64,000 nucleotides of DNA from Corallococcus macrosporus. GTDB lineage: Bacteria > Myxococcota > Myxococcia > Myxococcales > Myxococcaceae. Positions 17,697-25,601 of the stretch are shown here, piece after piece (the stretch's first letter is position 1; every line of letters begins with the position of its first letter). Both the position numbers and the translations under genes were made by a program. The notes beneath the pieces are model-generated. The model did not search any database. It saw only the letters and a list, made by a program, of their open reading frames with translations, and was not told where the DNA came from. The stretch covers positions 62,001 through 126,000 of the forward strand of contig NZ_JAFIMU010000015.1 of the NCBI RefSeq assembly GCF_017302985.1, given 5' to 3'.

Positions 17697-18794
17697 ATGT
17701 ACGGCCTGACTCGCGCATTGCTGTTCAGCCTGGCCCCGGAGCCCGCGCACCGGCTGGGCATGACGGGGCTCGCGGCCCTGGGGAAGTGGAACGCCCGCTG
17801 CCGCGCCATGCGCGAGCACACGCTGCGCCGCGCTCCCATGGACCTGTCCGTGGAGCTGGCGGGGCTGAAGTTCGCCCACCCGGTGGCGCTCGCCGCCGGG
17901 CTGGACAAGGACGCGGAGGCCGTGGACGGGCTGTTCGCCTGCGGCTTCTCCGCGGTGGAGATTGGCACCGTCACGCCGAAGCCCCAGCCCGGCAACCCGA
18001 AGCCGCGCCTGTTCCGGCTGCCGGAGCACCGCGCGGTCATCAACCGCATGGGCTTCAACAACCACGGCGCGGCCACCGCGGCGGAGCGCCTCAAGGGCCG
18101 CACGTGGAAGCCCGGCCCGCTGGGCGTGAACATCGGCAAGAACAAGGACACGCCGCTGGAGCGCGCGGTGGATGACTACGTGGCGTGCGTGGACGCGCTC
18201 GCGCCGCTGGGGGACTACGTCGTCGTCAACGCGTCGTCGCCCAACACGCCGGGCCTGCGCAAGCTCCAGGAGCCGGAGCAGCTCTCCGCGCTGCTGCTCG
18301 CGGTGCGCGAGCGCATGGAGGCCGTGGCTCCGGGCACGCCGCTGTTCCTGAAGATCGCCCCGGACCTTACGCCCGAGGCCGTGGATGAAGTGGTGGACGT
18401 GGCCATGGAGCGCGGCCTGTCCGGGCTCATCGCCACCAACACCACCCTCACCCGCCCCTTCGAGCACGAGCACGCGAAGGAGGCCGGCGGCCTGTCCGGC
18501 GCCCCCGTGCGGGAGCTGGCCAACGCCGTCATCCGCCGCGCCTATCAGCGCAGCCGGGGCGCCCTGCCCCTCATCGGCGTGGGCGGCGTGTTCACCGCGC
18601 AGGACGTCTACGAGAAGCTGCGCGCGGGCGCCACCGTGGTGCAGGTGTACACGGGCTTCATCTACGAGGGCCCGGGCATGGTGGACCGCATCCTCCCGGA
18701 GCTGGGCGCGCTGCTCACCCGGGACGGCTTCGCATCCGTGCGGGACGTGATTGGCGTGGATGCCCACACGGGCACGCCCGCCGTCCCCGCGTAG
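17697..18794 (+). CDS. pyrD: Dihydroorotate dehydrogenase (quinone), class 2
   Basis: A flavoenzyme of pyrimidine synthesis that oxidises dihydroorotate to orotate and passes electrons to membrane quinone. At 365 aa it has the N-terminal helix pair of class 2 ('MYGLTRALLFSLAPEPAHRL'). The catalytic-loop Ser region is 'VVNASSPNTPGLRKLQ'; other motifs are 'NRMGFNNHG', 'LKIAPDLT', 'ATNTT' and the FMN phosphate loop 'LIGVGGVFTAQDVYEKL'. It begins 3 nt after the deaminase-like gene, forming a small nucleotide-metabolism operon. Confidence 0.97.
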   Translation: MYGLTRALLFSLAPEPAHRLGMTGLAALGKWNARCRAMREHTLRRAPMDLSVELAGLKFAHPVALAAGLDKDAEAVDGLFACGFSAVEIGTVTPKPQPGNPKPRLFRLPEHRAVINRMGFNNHGAATAAERLKGRTWKPGPLGVNIGKNKDTPLERAVDDYVACVDALAPLGDYVVVNASSPNTPGLRKLQEPEQLSALLLAVRERMEAVAPGTPLFLKIAPDLTPEAVDEVVDVAMERGLSGLIATNTTLTRPFEHEHAKEAGGLSGAPVRELANAVIRRAYQRSRGALPLIGVGGVFTAQDVYEKLRAGATVVQVYTGFIYEGPGMVDRILPELGALLTRDGFASVRDVIGVDAHTGTPAVPA

Positions 18795-18901
18795 CCAGCG
18801 GCTCTCCGTCGGCTTTCGAGCACCAGACCTGTCCCGCGGGGCAGCTTCACGCGTGTCCACCTCGCAGCACCTTCCTCGCATCTGGGGGCAGGGAGGCGGA
18901 C

Positions 18902-20515
18902 ATGCGGACGAGGTCGTGGTGGTGCGCGGTGGCGGCGGCGGGCAGCTTGATGGGGTGCGGTGCCGGACCGGAGGCCGGGGACTCCGGGAGGACTCCGGAG
19001 GTGGCGGAGGTCCAGGCGCGGATGGACGCCGCGTGGGGCACGCGGGAGGTGAAACAGGTGCTCCCTGACGGCCGGACTCCGGGGACGCAGCTGGACAAGG
19101 AGCCCCGTCCCGACCTCCTGACGAACGTCGCGGGCACGCTCTACTTCGTGGTGCAGGAGGAGGATCAGCGCATCGCGCTGTGGAAGAGCGACGGGACACC
19201 CGGGGGCACCGTCGTGGTGAAGGCGTTCAAGCCGACGAACGCGCTGCTGGGGGGCCTGCGCATCACCGGCATGACGCCGCTGGGTTCGCGGCTGTTCTTC
19301 CACCTGTACGAGCCGGAGCTGGGCTGGGAGCTCTGGGTGAGCGATGGCACCCCCGAGGGCACCCGGCCCGTCGAGGACCTGGCGGCGGGGCCCGCGGACT
19401 CGAACCTGTTCAATTTCACGCAGCTCAACGGCGCGCTGTCCTTCTTCCGGCACGCGCCCTACGGCCAGGGCTTCACGCAGCTGTGGCGCTCGGATGGCAC
19501 CGCGGCCGGCACGGTCATGCTGCGGGACTTTGGCCGCTTCACCAGCACCTCCGGTGAGGTGCTCCCCTCCTCCGGCCTCCGCGTGTTCCTCACCGAGGAC
19601 TTCGAGGAGACCGTGCGGCTGTGGCGCACGGACGGCACGGCGGCCGGGACGTTCCAGCTCAAGGACTTCGGCATCCCGGGGCTGTACACGGGCACGGTCG
19701 TGTGGACCCGGCAGGTGGGGGACTCGATGCTGTTCGTCCTCCGCGACGCGGAGAACGGCACGCGGCTGTGGCGGACGGACGGCACCGTCGCGGGGACGCG
19801 GATGTTGAAGCGGCTGGATGCGTCCTGGGACGTGTCCATGGGCGTCCCCCAGGTCGTGGACGGCACGGTGGTCTTCACCCTCACCGACGCCGGCCCCAGC
19901 CTGGAGGTCTGGAAGACGGACGGGACGGAGGCCGGCACGGCGCGGCTGGACGCGTTCGGCCGGGACGGCCGGCTGCTGGGTGTCGTGGATTCCTCCGTCA
20001 CGGTGCTCACGCTCACCGACGACGCGCGTTACCTGAAGCTGTGGCGGCTGCCGCTGGCCGGAGGCCTCAAGCAGGGCGTCACGGTCCTCTCCAATCCCTA
20101 CGCGGATGATCCGAAGGCGGTGCCGGGCCTGCGCAACGCGGTGACGGTGGGCCATCGCATCTACTTCGCCCAGACGCTGGGCGCCCGCGTCCAGACGCCT
20201 CGGGACGTGGAGCTGTGGGTGACGGATGGCACGGCGGGCGGCACACGGCGTCTGTCCTCCGGTCTCACCCGGCCGGATGTGTTTCATTCGCCGCTCATCG
20301 CGCTGGACTCCGGCGGTCTGCTGTTCTCCGCGAAGGGCAATGTCTGGGTCACGGACGGAACGGTCCAGGGCACCCGCGCGGTGGATTCGCTGACCGCGAA
20401 CAAGTCTCCGATGGAGGCGGCTGCCTTCACCCGCGTGGGGGAAGACATCTTCTTCCGCGCCCTCCCCGGCGCCCCTGGCTTCTCGCTGTGGGCCGTTCCC
20501 GCTACGAGGCCTTGA
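18902..20515 (+). CDS. ELWxxDGT-repeat lipoprotein
   Basis: A 537-aa lipoprotein with a signal peptide ending at the lipobox 'SLMGC' (Cys19). About eight repeats of the ELWxxDGT type follow through the whole length, for example 'LWKSDGTPGGT', 'LWVSDGTPEGT', 'LWRSDGTAAGT', 'VWKTDGTEAGT' and 'LWVTDGTAGGT'. Each repeat is probably one blade of a beta-propeller. Such proteins are abundant in myxobacteria and are exported to the cell surface or periplasm; their functions are unknown. GGGAGG precedes the ATG. The gene stands alone. Confidence 0.9.
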   Translation: MRTRSWWCAVAAAGSLMGCGAGPEAGDSGRTPEVAEVQARMDAAWGTREVKQVLPDGRTPGTQLDKEPRPDLLTNVAGTLYFVVQEEDQRIALWKSDGTPGGTVVVKAFKPTNALLGGLRITGMTPLGSRLFFHLYEPELGWELWVSDGTPEGTRPVEDLAAGPADSNLFNFTQLNGALSFFRHAPYGQGFTQLWRSDGTAAGTVMLRDFGRFTSTSGEVLPSSGLRVFLTEDFEETVRLWRTDGTAAGTFQLKDFGIPGLYTGTVVWTRQVGDSMLFVLRDAENGTRLWRTDGTVAGTRMLKRLDASWDVSMGVPQVVDGTVVFTLTDAGPSLEVWKTDGTEAGTARLDAFGRDGRLLGVVDSSVTVLTLTDDARYLKLWRLPLAGGLKQGVTVLSNPYADDPKAVPGLRNAVTVGHRIYFAQTLGARVQTPRDVELWVTDGTAGGTRRLSSGLTRPDVFHSPLIALDSGGLLFSAKGNVWVTDGTVQGTRAVDSLTANKSPMEAAAFTRVGEDIFFRALPGAPGFSLWAVPATRP

Positions 20516-20554
20516 GCATCCATCCCGCTGGCCGCTGGCCCAAGGGGACGTTGA

Positions 20555-20627
20555 ACCCCGCCGTTCTCCACAAGGCCCCGCGCGACCTCCCCGGTGGCGA
20601 GTAGCGGCCAGTCGGGAACGGCGGGGT
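20555..20627. repeat. Twelve-base perfect inverted repeat after the ELWxxDGT gene
   Basis: ACCCCGCCGTTC (20555-20566) and GAACGGCGGGGT (20616-20627) pair perfectly around 49 nt that can themselves fold. It begins 40 bp after the stop codon. It could be a large terminator, although no T-tract follows. Confidence 0.45.
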
Positions 20628-20673
20628 GTCTGCCTTTGGACGGTGACGCGCTGCATTACAGACGCCACTTCGG

Positions 20674-20695
20674 GTTTCCTGGAATCTGAGGAAAC
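20674..20695. repeat. Short inverted repeat in the leader of the Gly/Ser-rich gene
   Basis: GTTTCCT (20674-20680) and AGGAAAC (20689-20695) are inverted around an 8-nt loop, 57 bp before the GTG start at 20752. It could be an operator or an RNA hairpin. Confidence 0.35.
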
Positions 20696-20751
20696 TCGGA
20701 GCGGGCTGGGGCCGATGATGGTTCCAGGAACTCCGCCGCCCGAGGTGCTTC

Positions 20752-21255
20752 GTGAAGCTCCACCGTCCGCTGTCGAGCCCCCCGAAGCCCGAGCAGCCCA
20801 CCCCGCCTCCGGCCGTCCACCGTGCCTCCGGACAGAGCATCCTCGGCGGTGGCCGGGGCAGCAGCACCAGCGCCCAGGGCTGCAAGTCTCCGCCGGGCCC
20901 CCAGGATGACCACTTCCATCACCGCGACGGCGGTGCGCGGCCCTGCGCCTCCGGCTCCAGCGTGAGGGGCGGCGGCGGCGGGCACTCCGGCAACGTCTCG
21001 TGCAGCTTCGTCCCCCCGGACGGCTCCGCGTCTGGGAAAACCCAGCCGAAGCCGTTCGAGAAGCTGGCGGAGAAGCTCCGCGACCTGTTCAAGCGGCTGT
21101 TCGGGGACGCGCCGGTCGCCCACTCTCCGGGCCGCGTGGCGACGGGCGACAGCAGCCGGACCTCGGGGTCCTCGCACTCCGGCAGTGGCCAGGGCCGCAT
21201 TGGCGTCGAGGAGGAACTCCAGGCCGGCGCCTCCACGGCCCGGTCCGCGCGCTGA
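20752..21255 (+). CDS. Low-complexity Gly/Ser/Pro-rich protein
   Basis: A 167-aa protein with no recognised domain. The start is GTG with GAGG upstream. Third positions are nearly all G or C, like neighbouring genes, which supports real coding. It has no signal peptide. It is rich in Pro at the start, Gly/Ser/His in the middle and Ser/Gly near the end. One amphipathic, Lys/Leu-rich helix lies at about residues 102-116 ('FEKLAEKLRDLFKRLFG') and could bind a membrane or a partner. It lies 53 bp upstream of a kinase gene in the same direction and might be a substrate or partner of it. Confidence 0.65.
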   Translation: MKLHRPLSSPPKPEQPTPPPAVHRASGQSILGGGRGSSTSAQGCKSPPGPQDDHFHHRDGGARPCASGSSVRGGGGGHSGNVSCSFVPPDGSASGKTQPKPFEKLAEKLRDLFKRLFGDAPVAHSPGRVATGDSSRTSGSSHSGSGQGRIGVEEELQAGASTARSAR

Positions 21256-21308
21256 GCCGCGGCCCGTTCCTGCGCTCCGGGCGCGAGTGACGGTAGGCTT
21301 GCCCCGGA

Positions 21309-22469
21309 ATGAACGACGTCCAGCGATTCGGGCCGTACCGCGTGCTGCGGGACATCGGCGAAGGCGGCATGGGGCGCGTCTCGCTCGCGGAGCGCGAGGG
21401 CTGGGAAGAGCCGGTCGTCCTCAAGCGCATCCACTCCGAGCACGCCGCCGACGCCCGCTTCCGCCGCCGGCTGCTGCGCGAGGCCGAGGTCGCCGCCGGG
21501 CTGCACCACCTCAACGTGGTGCGGGTGCTGGAGACGGGCGTCATCGACGACCAGGTGTACCTGTCCATGGAGTACGTCGCGGGCTCCAGCCTCGCGCACG
21601 TCCACGCGGCGAGCCGGCCGGAGCTGCTGCCCCTGGGGCCCATCCTGGATGCCATCGCGCAGGCCTGTGACGGGCTCGCGTACGTGCACCGCTTCGTCAA
21701 CCCGGAGTCGGGCAAGTGGATGGAGTTGATCCACCGCGATGTGTCGCTGGACAACCTGCTGCTGTCCTTCACGGGCACGGTGAAGATCGCCGACTTCGGC
21801 ATCGTGAAGACGTCCGAGGGCACGCAGACCACGTCCGGCGTGGTGATGGGGAAGCTGGCGTACATGTCCCCGGAGCAGATCCGCGACGAGGTGCTGGACG
21901 CGCGGGCGGACCTGTACTCGCTGGGTGTCTGTCTTTATGAGCTGCTGGCCGGACGGCGGCCGTTTCCCATCCAGCGGGGCCGCGCGGTGATGGAGTCGGT
22001 GCTGTATGACGCCCCGCCGCCGCTGCCGTCACAGCGTCCGGGCATCCCGGCGTCGCTGGTGTCCCTGGTGGAAGCGCTGCTCGCCAAGGACCGCAAGGCC
22101 CGGCCCACGGAGGCCACCGCCGTGGCGAAGGAGCTGCGCGCGGAGCTGGCCCGCCTGGGCGAGTCACCCCTCTTCCCGTCCCGGCTGATGGAGCCGCCCA
22201 CGGGCGTTCCCGAGAAGAAGCCCCGGAGGCTGCGCCCGGCGATGCCGGAGCAGCCGTCGCCCGTCGAGCCCACGGAGGTGATGAAGCCGGAGGTGCCGCC
22301 CACCCTGCCCCTGGAGCCCGCGCCCCCGCTCCGCTCGGAGGCGCCGACCCAGGCGCTGAGGCCCGCTTCGCCCGCGAAGCGGTTCCGGCCTTCCGAGCCG
22401 GCACCGTCCTCGCGTGCTCCGTGGTTCAAGTGGGTGGTGGAGCTGATCAGCAGCCGCAGGCGCCGTTGA
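21309..22469 (+). CDS. Soluble Ser/Thr protein kinase (Hanks type)
   Basis: A 386-aa kinase. The domain spans about residues 8-280: glycine loop 'IGEGGMGRVSLA', ATP-binding Lys39 in 'VVLKRI', catalytic loop 'IHRDVSLDNLLL', 'IADFGIVK' (DFG) and 'GKLAYMSPEQ'. The usual Lys of the HRDxKxxN loop is Ser, which is common in myxobacterial kinases. The last 100 residues are Pro/Glu-rich and end in a short hydrophobic-basic tail, with no clear membrane segment, so it is probably cytoplasmic. TAGGCT lies nine bases before the ATG and no ribosome site is obvious. It converges on a second kinase gene. Confidence 0.92.
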   Translation: MNDVQRFGPYRVLRDIGEGGMGRVSLAEREGWEEPVVLKRIHSEHAADARFRRRLLREAEVAAGLHHLNVVRVLETGVIDDQVYLSMEYVAGSSLAHVHAASRPELLPLGPILDAIAQACDGLAYVHRFVNPESGKWMELIHRDVSLDNLLLSFTGTVKIADFGIVKTSEGTQTTSGVVMGKLAYMSPEQIRDEVLDARADLYSLGVCLYELLAGRRPFPIQRGRAVMESVLYDAPPPLPSQRPGIPASLVSLVEALLAKDRKARPTEATAVAKELRAELARLGESPLFPSRLMEPPTGVPEKKPRRLRPAMPEQPSPVEPTEVMKPEVPPTLPLEPAPPLRSEAPTQALRPASPAKRFRPSEPAPSSRAPWFKWVVELISSRRRR

Positions 22470-22593
22470 CTGACTGATATTGATATTCCGTGTGCGTGTA
22501 GTTGCCCGCCGCGTCGAAGCACACGCGGTAGCTGGACTGCTCGATGAGGGTGCCCGGCTTGTCGTAAACGGTCAAATCCAAACGCAGTGGCAA
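22447..22593 (-). pseudogene. Orphan 48-codon C-terminal fragment after the TPR kinase
   Basis: Directly after the TGA of the TPR-kinase and in the same frame, 48 codons stay open to a TGA at 22447. They read as a normal protein tail ('LTVYDKPGTLIEQSSYRVCF', 'GNYTHTEYQYQSVNGACGC') with several Tyr and three Cys. There is only a TTG at its start and no ribosome site. It looks like the end of a gene whose front was lost, or a short readthrough tail. It overlaps the end of the opposite-strand kinase. Confidence 0.45.
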
Positions 22594-25506
22594 TCAACGG
22601 CTGGCAATCCATTGCTTCACCGCCGCCAGCTCGCGCCGGGTCATGGGGCCGCCCTGGGTAAAGCCTTGCTCCGCCTGCTTCGCCAGCGTCATCGCCCGCG
22701 CGTGCTCCGCCGGCTGACTCCAGAGCGCCTGCGCGAGCGCGAAGTGTGTCATCGCCGCGTCCACCGGATTCCAGCCCAATGGCGCCAGCACCCGCTCGGA
22801 CGTCTCCAGTAGTTCTCGCGCGCTGTCGCCCTGCCCCAGTTGAAAGTACGCGAGCCCCAGCGCCGTGCGGCTGTGGATGGTGCGCGCATGCTCCGCGCCC
22901 AGCGCGCGCGACTTGGACTCCAGCGCCGCGCGCAGCAGCGGCACCGCCTCCTTCGGCCGCCCCTGCGCCACCATCAGCCGTCCGACGTCCTCCTCCAGCG
23001 TGTCGACCGCGAACTCCTCCGGCGGCAACACCTTGCGCTGGAGCGCCAGCCCTTCCTGGAAGTGCGTTAGCGCGTCCGCGTCCCGCTCCAGCCGCTCCTC
23101 CGCGCCCGCCAGGGCCTTCAGCGAATCAATGGCCTCACGGCTCTCCGCGCCGAATCCCTGACGCATGCCCTCCAGCGCCTGCCGATGCAGCGCGAGCGCC
23201 CGGTCCGGCGCGCCCAACGACTCCTGCACCAGCGCGAGGTCATGCAGCAGCAACAATGTCTGGGAATTGAGCGGCCCCAGGGTCTGCTGCCGCAGCGTGT
23301 AGGCGCGTTGCAGCCACTCCAGCGCCTTGGGCAGGTTCCCCGCCTCCTGCTCCGCGAAGCCCAGGTTGGTGAGCGTGCCCGCGAGCAGCGGATGCTCCGG
23401 CCCCAGCCGCTCCTCGTAGATGGCGAGCGCCTTCTGGTACAGCGCGGTGGCCTCCGCCTTCTTGCCCTGGCGCAGCATCACCATGCCCAGGTTGTTGAAG
23501 ACCTTCCCCGTGTCCACGTGCGTGGGCCCCAGGGTGCGCTCGCGCAGCGCCAGGGCCCGCGTGTAGTGCCCCAGCGCGGCGTCGAGCCCGCCCTCGTTCA
23601 TCGCGAGGATGCCCTCGTGGTTGGCGAGCCGACCTTCCAGGTCCGGCGCGGAGCCCAGCCGTTCGATGAGCGCGTGCGCCTGTGCGATCCACAGGTGGGC
23701 CTCGGGGAACCACTCGGGCTCGTTGCTCAGGCCGAGCACCAGCTCCGTGGCCACCTGGAGCGCCACCTCGTCATGCCGTCCCGCCGTGGCCGCGGCCATG
23801 GCCTCGTGCCACGTGGCGCGCGCGTCGCGCGACTGGTTCATGCGGTGGTGGGCCCAGCCCAGGACGTGGAGCGCCTCCGCCTCCACGGGCCGGTAGTGCG
23901 TCGCGTGCGCGGCCTCCACCGCCGCCTGGGCCACGGGCACCGCCTGCGCGTAGCGGCCCGTGTCGAGCAGCGCCTGCGCATGCGTCACGTCCTGGCGCAC
24001 GGCCTCCACGCGGGCACGGGCCGCCGCGTCCTCCGGCGGGGGCACCGCGGCGGAGAGCGCCTCCACGTTCGCGCAGCCCGACACGCCTCGCAGTGCATCC
24101 ACCGCCTCCGCGCTGCGCTGCACCAGCGCCACGTCCGCGTGGGCCAGCTCCGCCCCCAGCGCGTCCACCGCCCGCAGGCGCCGGTCCAGGCACGCCATGC
24201 GCAGCGCCAGGTGCGCCTCCGGCTGCTCGCCCGTCACGCGCGTGGCCTCGCAGGCCTGGCGGTGCATGCGGCTCCACTCCGTCGCGTACGCATCCAGCGC
24301 GCGCTCCACGCGGTCGAAGGCGCCGTCCGCGTCCTTCGCGCCGCTCTTCTCGAAGGCCTCCGCCACCGCCGCCTTCTGCTCGGGGCCCCACACGCGCGCG
24401 AACAACTTGGGCGAGCCGCTGCACGGCGTGGGCCTCACCCACGCCACACCCACGCCGAGGAAGAGCCCGGCCACCACCGCGAGCGAACGTCCCGCGAGCT
24501 TCTTCCGTCCAGCCTCCGGGTCGTTCTCCAGCGCCGCCAGCAGCGCCTCCATGGAGGCGAAGCGCTGCTCCGGCGCGACGGACAGGCCCTGCGCGAGCAC
24601 GCGGTGCACCCAGCCCGGGACGGCCGGATGCGCGGGCGGCTCCAGCTCCACCCGGGGCACCACCGCGCCCTGTGGGGCCCGCTGCGAGTCCAGCAGCGTC
24701 ACCGCCATGCGCCGCAGCGTCCCCTCCTCGAAGGGGCGCTGACCGGTGAGCGCCTCGTAGACGGACACGCAATAGCTGAACTGATCCGCGCGCGCGTCCG
24801 GGCCCCGTCCGGCGTACTGCTCCGGCGCCATGTACGCGGGCGTTCCCACCAGCGCTCCCGTCGCCGTGAGCCGCGTGTCCAGCGGCCCCTCCAGCAGCGC
24901 CGCCGGCGGCACCGCGGCTCCGGCCTCCGTGCTCACGCCCGCGTCGGACGCGATGCCGAAGTCCGTCACCCAGACACCACCGTCGCGGCCCAGGAGCACG
25001 TTGTCTGGCTTGAAGTCGCGGTGGACGAGCCCCGCCGCGTGCGCCGCCGCCAGTCCCTGTCCCATCGCGCGGCACACGGCCAGCACCTGGCGCTGGGGAT
25101 GCGGCCCCTCGCGCAGCCACTGCCGCAGCGTGCCGCCCTCCACGCGGGCCATGGCGATGAACACCCGCCCCTCGTGCGTGCCCACGTCATGCACCGTGAG
25201 CACGTTTGGATGCGACAGGCGCGCCATCGCCTGGGCCTCGCGCACCAGCCGCAGCGCGCGGGCGTTCTCCTCCTCGTCCGGCAGGCGCCGCTCGTTCAGC
25301 AGCTTGATGGCGACGGTGCGACGCAGCTCCGGGTCGAACGCCTCGAAGACCTCGCCCATGCCGCCGCGTCCCAGCCGCGCCAGCAGCACGTAGCGGCCCA
25401 CGCGCGTCGCATGGAGCGGACGCTCCGGTCCGCTGGAGTCACCCGTCGGGTGCCCGGTGTTCGGCGCCTGGGAGGCGGTGTCTTGTGAGGGCCGGGAGGT
25501 CTTCAT
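22594..25506 (-). CDS. Ser/Thr kinase with transmembrane segment and TPR region
   Basis: A 970-aa protein. The N-terminal kinase domain (about 38-310) has 'LGRGGMGEVFEA', 'VAIKLL', 'VHRDFKPDNVLL', 'VTDFGIAS' and 'GTPAYMAPEQ', all active-site residues included. One membrane segment follows ('LAVVAGLFLGVGVAWV', about 345-360). Some 600 outer residues contain helical repeats, among them clear TPRs ('TGKVFNNLGMVMLRQGKKAE', 'LAGTLTNLGFAEQEAGNLPK'). This is the myxobacterial and planctomycete kinase-TPR design, in which the TPRs are thought to sense or recruit partners. Cognate substrates are unknown. Confidence 0.93.
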   Translation of the reverse strand: MKTSRPSQDTASQAPNTGHPTGDSSGPERPLHATRVGRYVLLARLGRGGMGEVFEAFDPELRRTVAIKLLNERRLPDEEENARALRLVREAQAMARLSHPNVLTVHDVGTHEGRVFIAMARVEGGTLRQWLREGPHPQRQVLAVCRAMGQGLAAAHAAGLVHRDFKPDNVLLGRDGGVWVTDFGIASDAGVSTEAGAAVPPAALLEGPLDTRLTATGALVGTPAYMAPEQYAGRGPDARADQFSYCVSVYEALTGQRPFEEGTLRRMAVTLLDSQRAPQGAVVPRVELEPPAHPAVPGWVHRVLAQGLSVAPEQRFASMEALLAALENDPEAGRKKLAGRSLAVVAGLFLGVGVAWVRPTPCSGSPKLFARVWGPEQKAAVAEAFEKSGAKDADGAFDRVERALDAYATEWSRMHRQACEATRVTGEQPEAHLALRMACLDRRLRAVDALGAELAHADVALVQRSAEAVDALRGVSGCANVEALSAAVPPPEDAAARARVEAVRQDVTHAQALLDTGRYAQAVPVAQAAVEAAHATHYRPVEAEALHVLGWAHHRMNQSRDARATWHEAMAAATAGRHDEVALQVATELVLGLSNEPEWFPEAHLWIAQAHALIERLGSAPDLEGRLANHEGILAMNEGGLDAALGHYTRALALRERTLGPTHVDTGKVFNNLGMVMLRQGKKAEATALYQKALAIYEERLGPEHPLLAGTLTNLGFAEQEAGNLPKALEWLQRAYTLRQQTLGPLNSQTLLLLHDLALVQESLGAPDRALALHRQALEGMRQGFGAESREAIDSLKALAGAEERLERDADALTHFQEGLALQRKVLPPEEFAVDTLEEDVGRLMVAQGRPKEAVPLLRAALESKSRALGAEHARTIHSRTALGLAYFQLGQGDSARELLETSERVLAPLGWNPVDAAMTHFALAQALWSQPAEHARAMTLAKQAEQGFTQGGPMTRRELAAVKQWIASR

Positions 25507-25601
25507 CCCCGCCAGCCTATCGCTTCCCGGTTATTCCCATCTAACCCAGTTTGGCGGAGCCTGCTTGCTATTCAACCTGCCGTCCGTGTCACACTGGCCG
25601 G

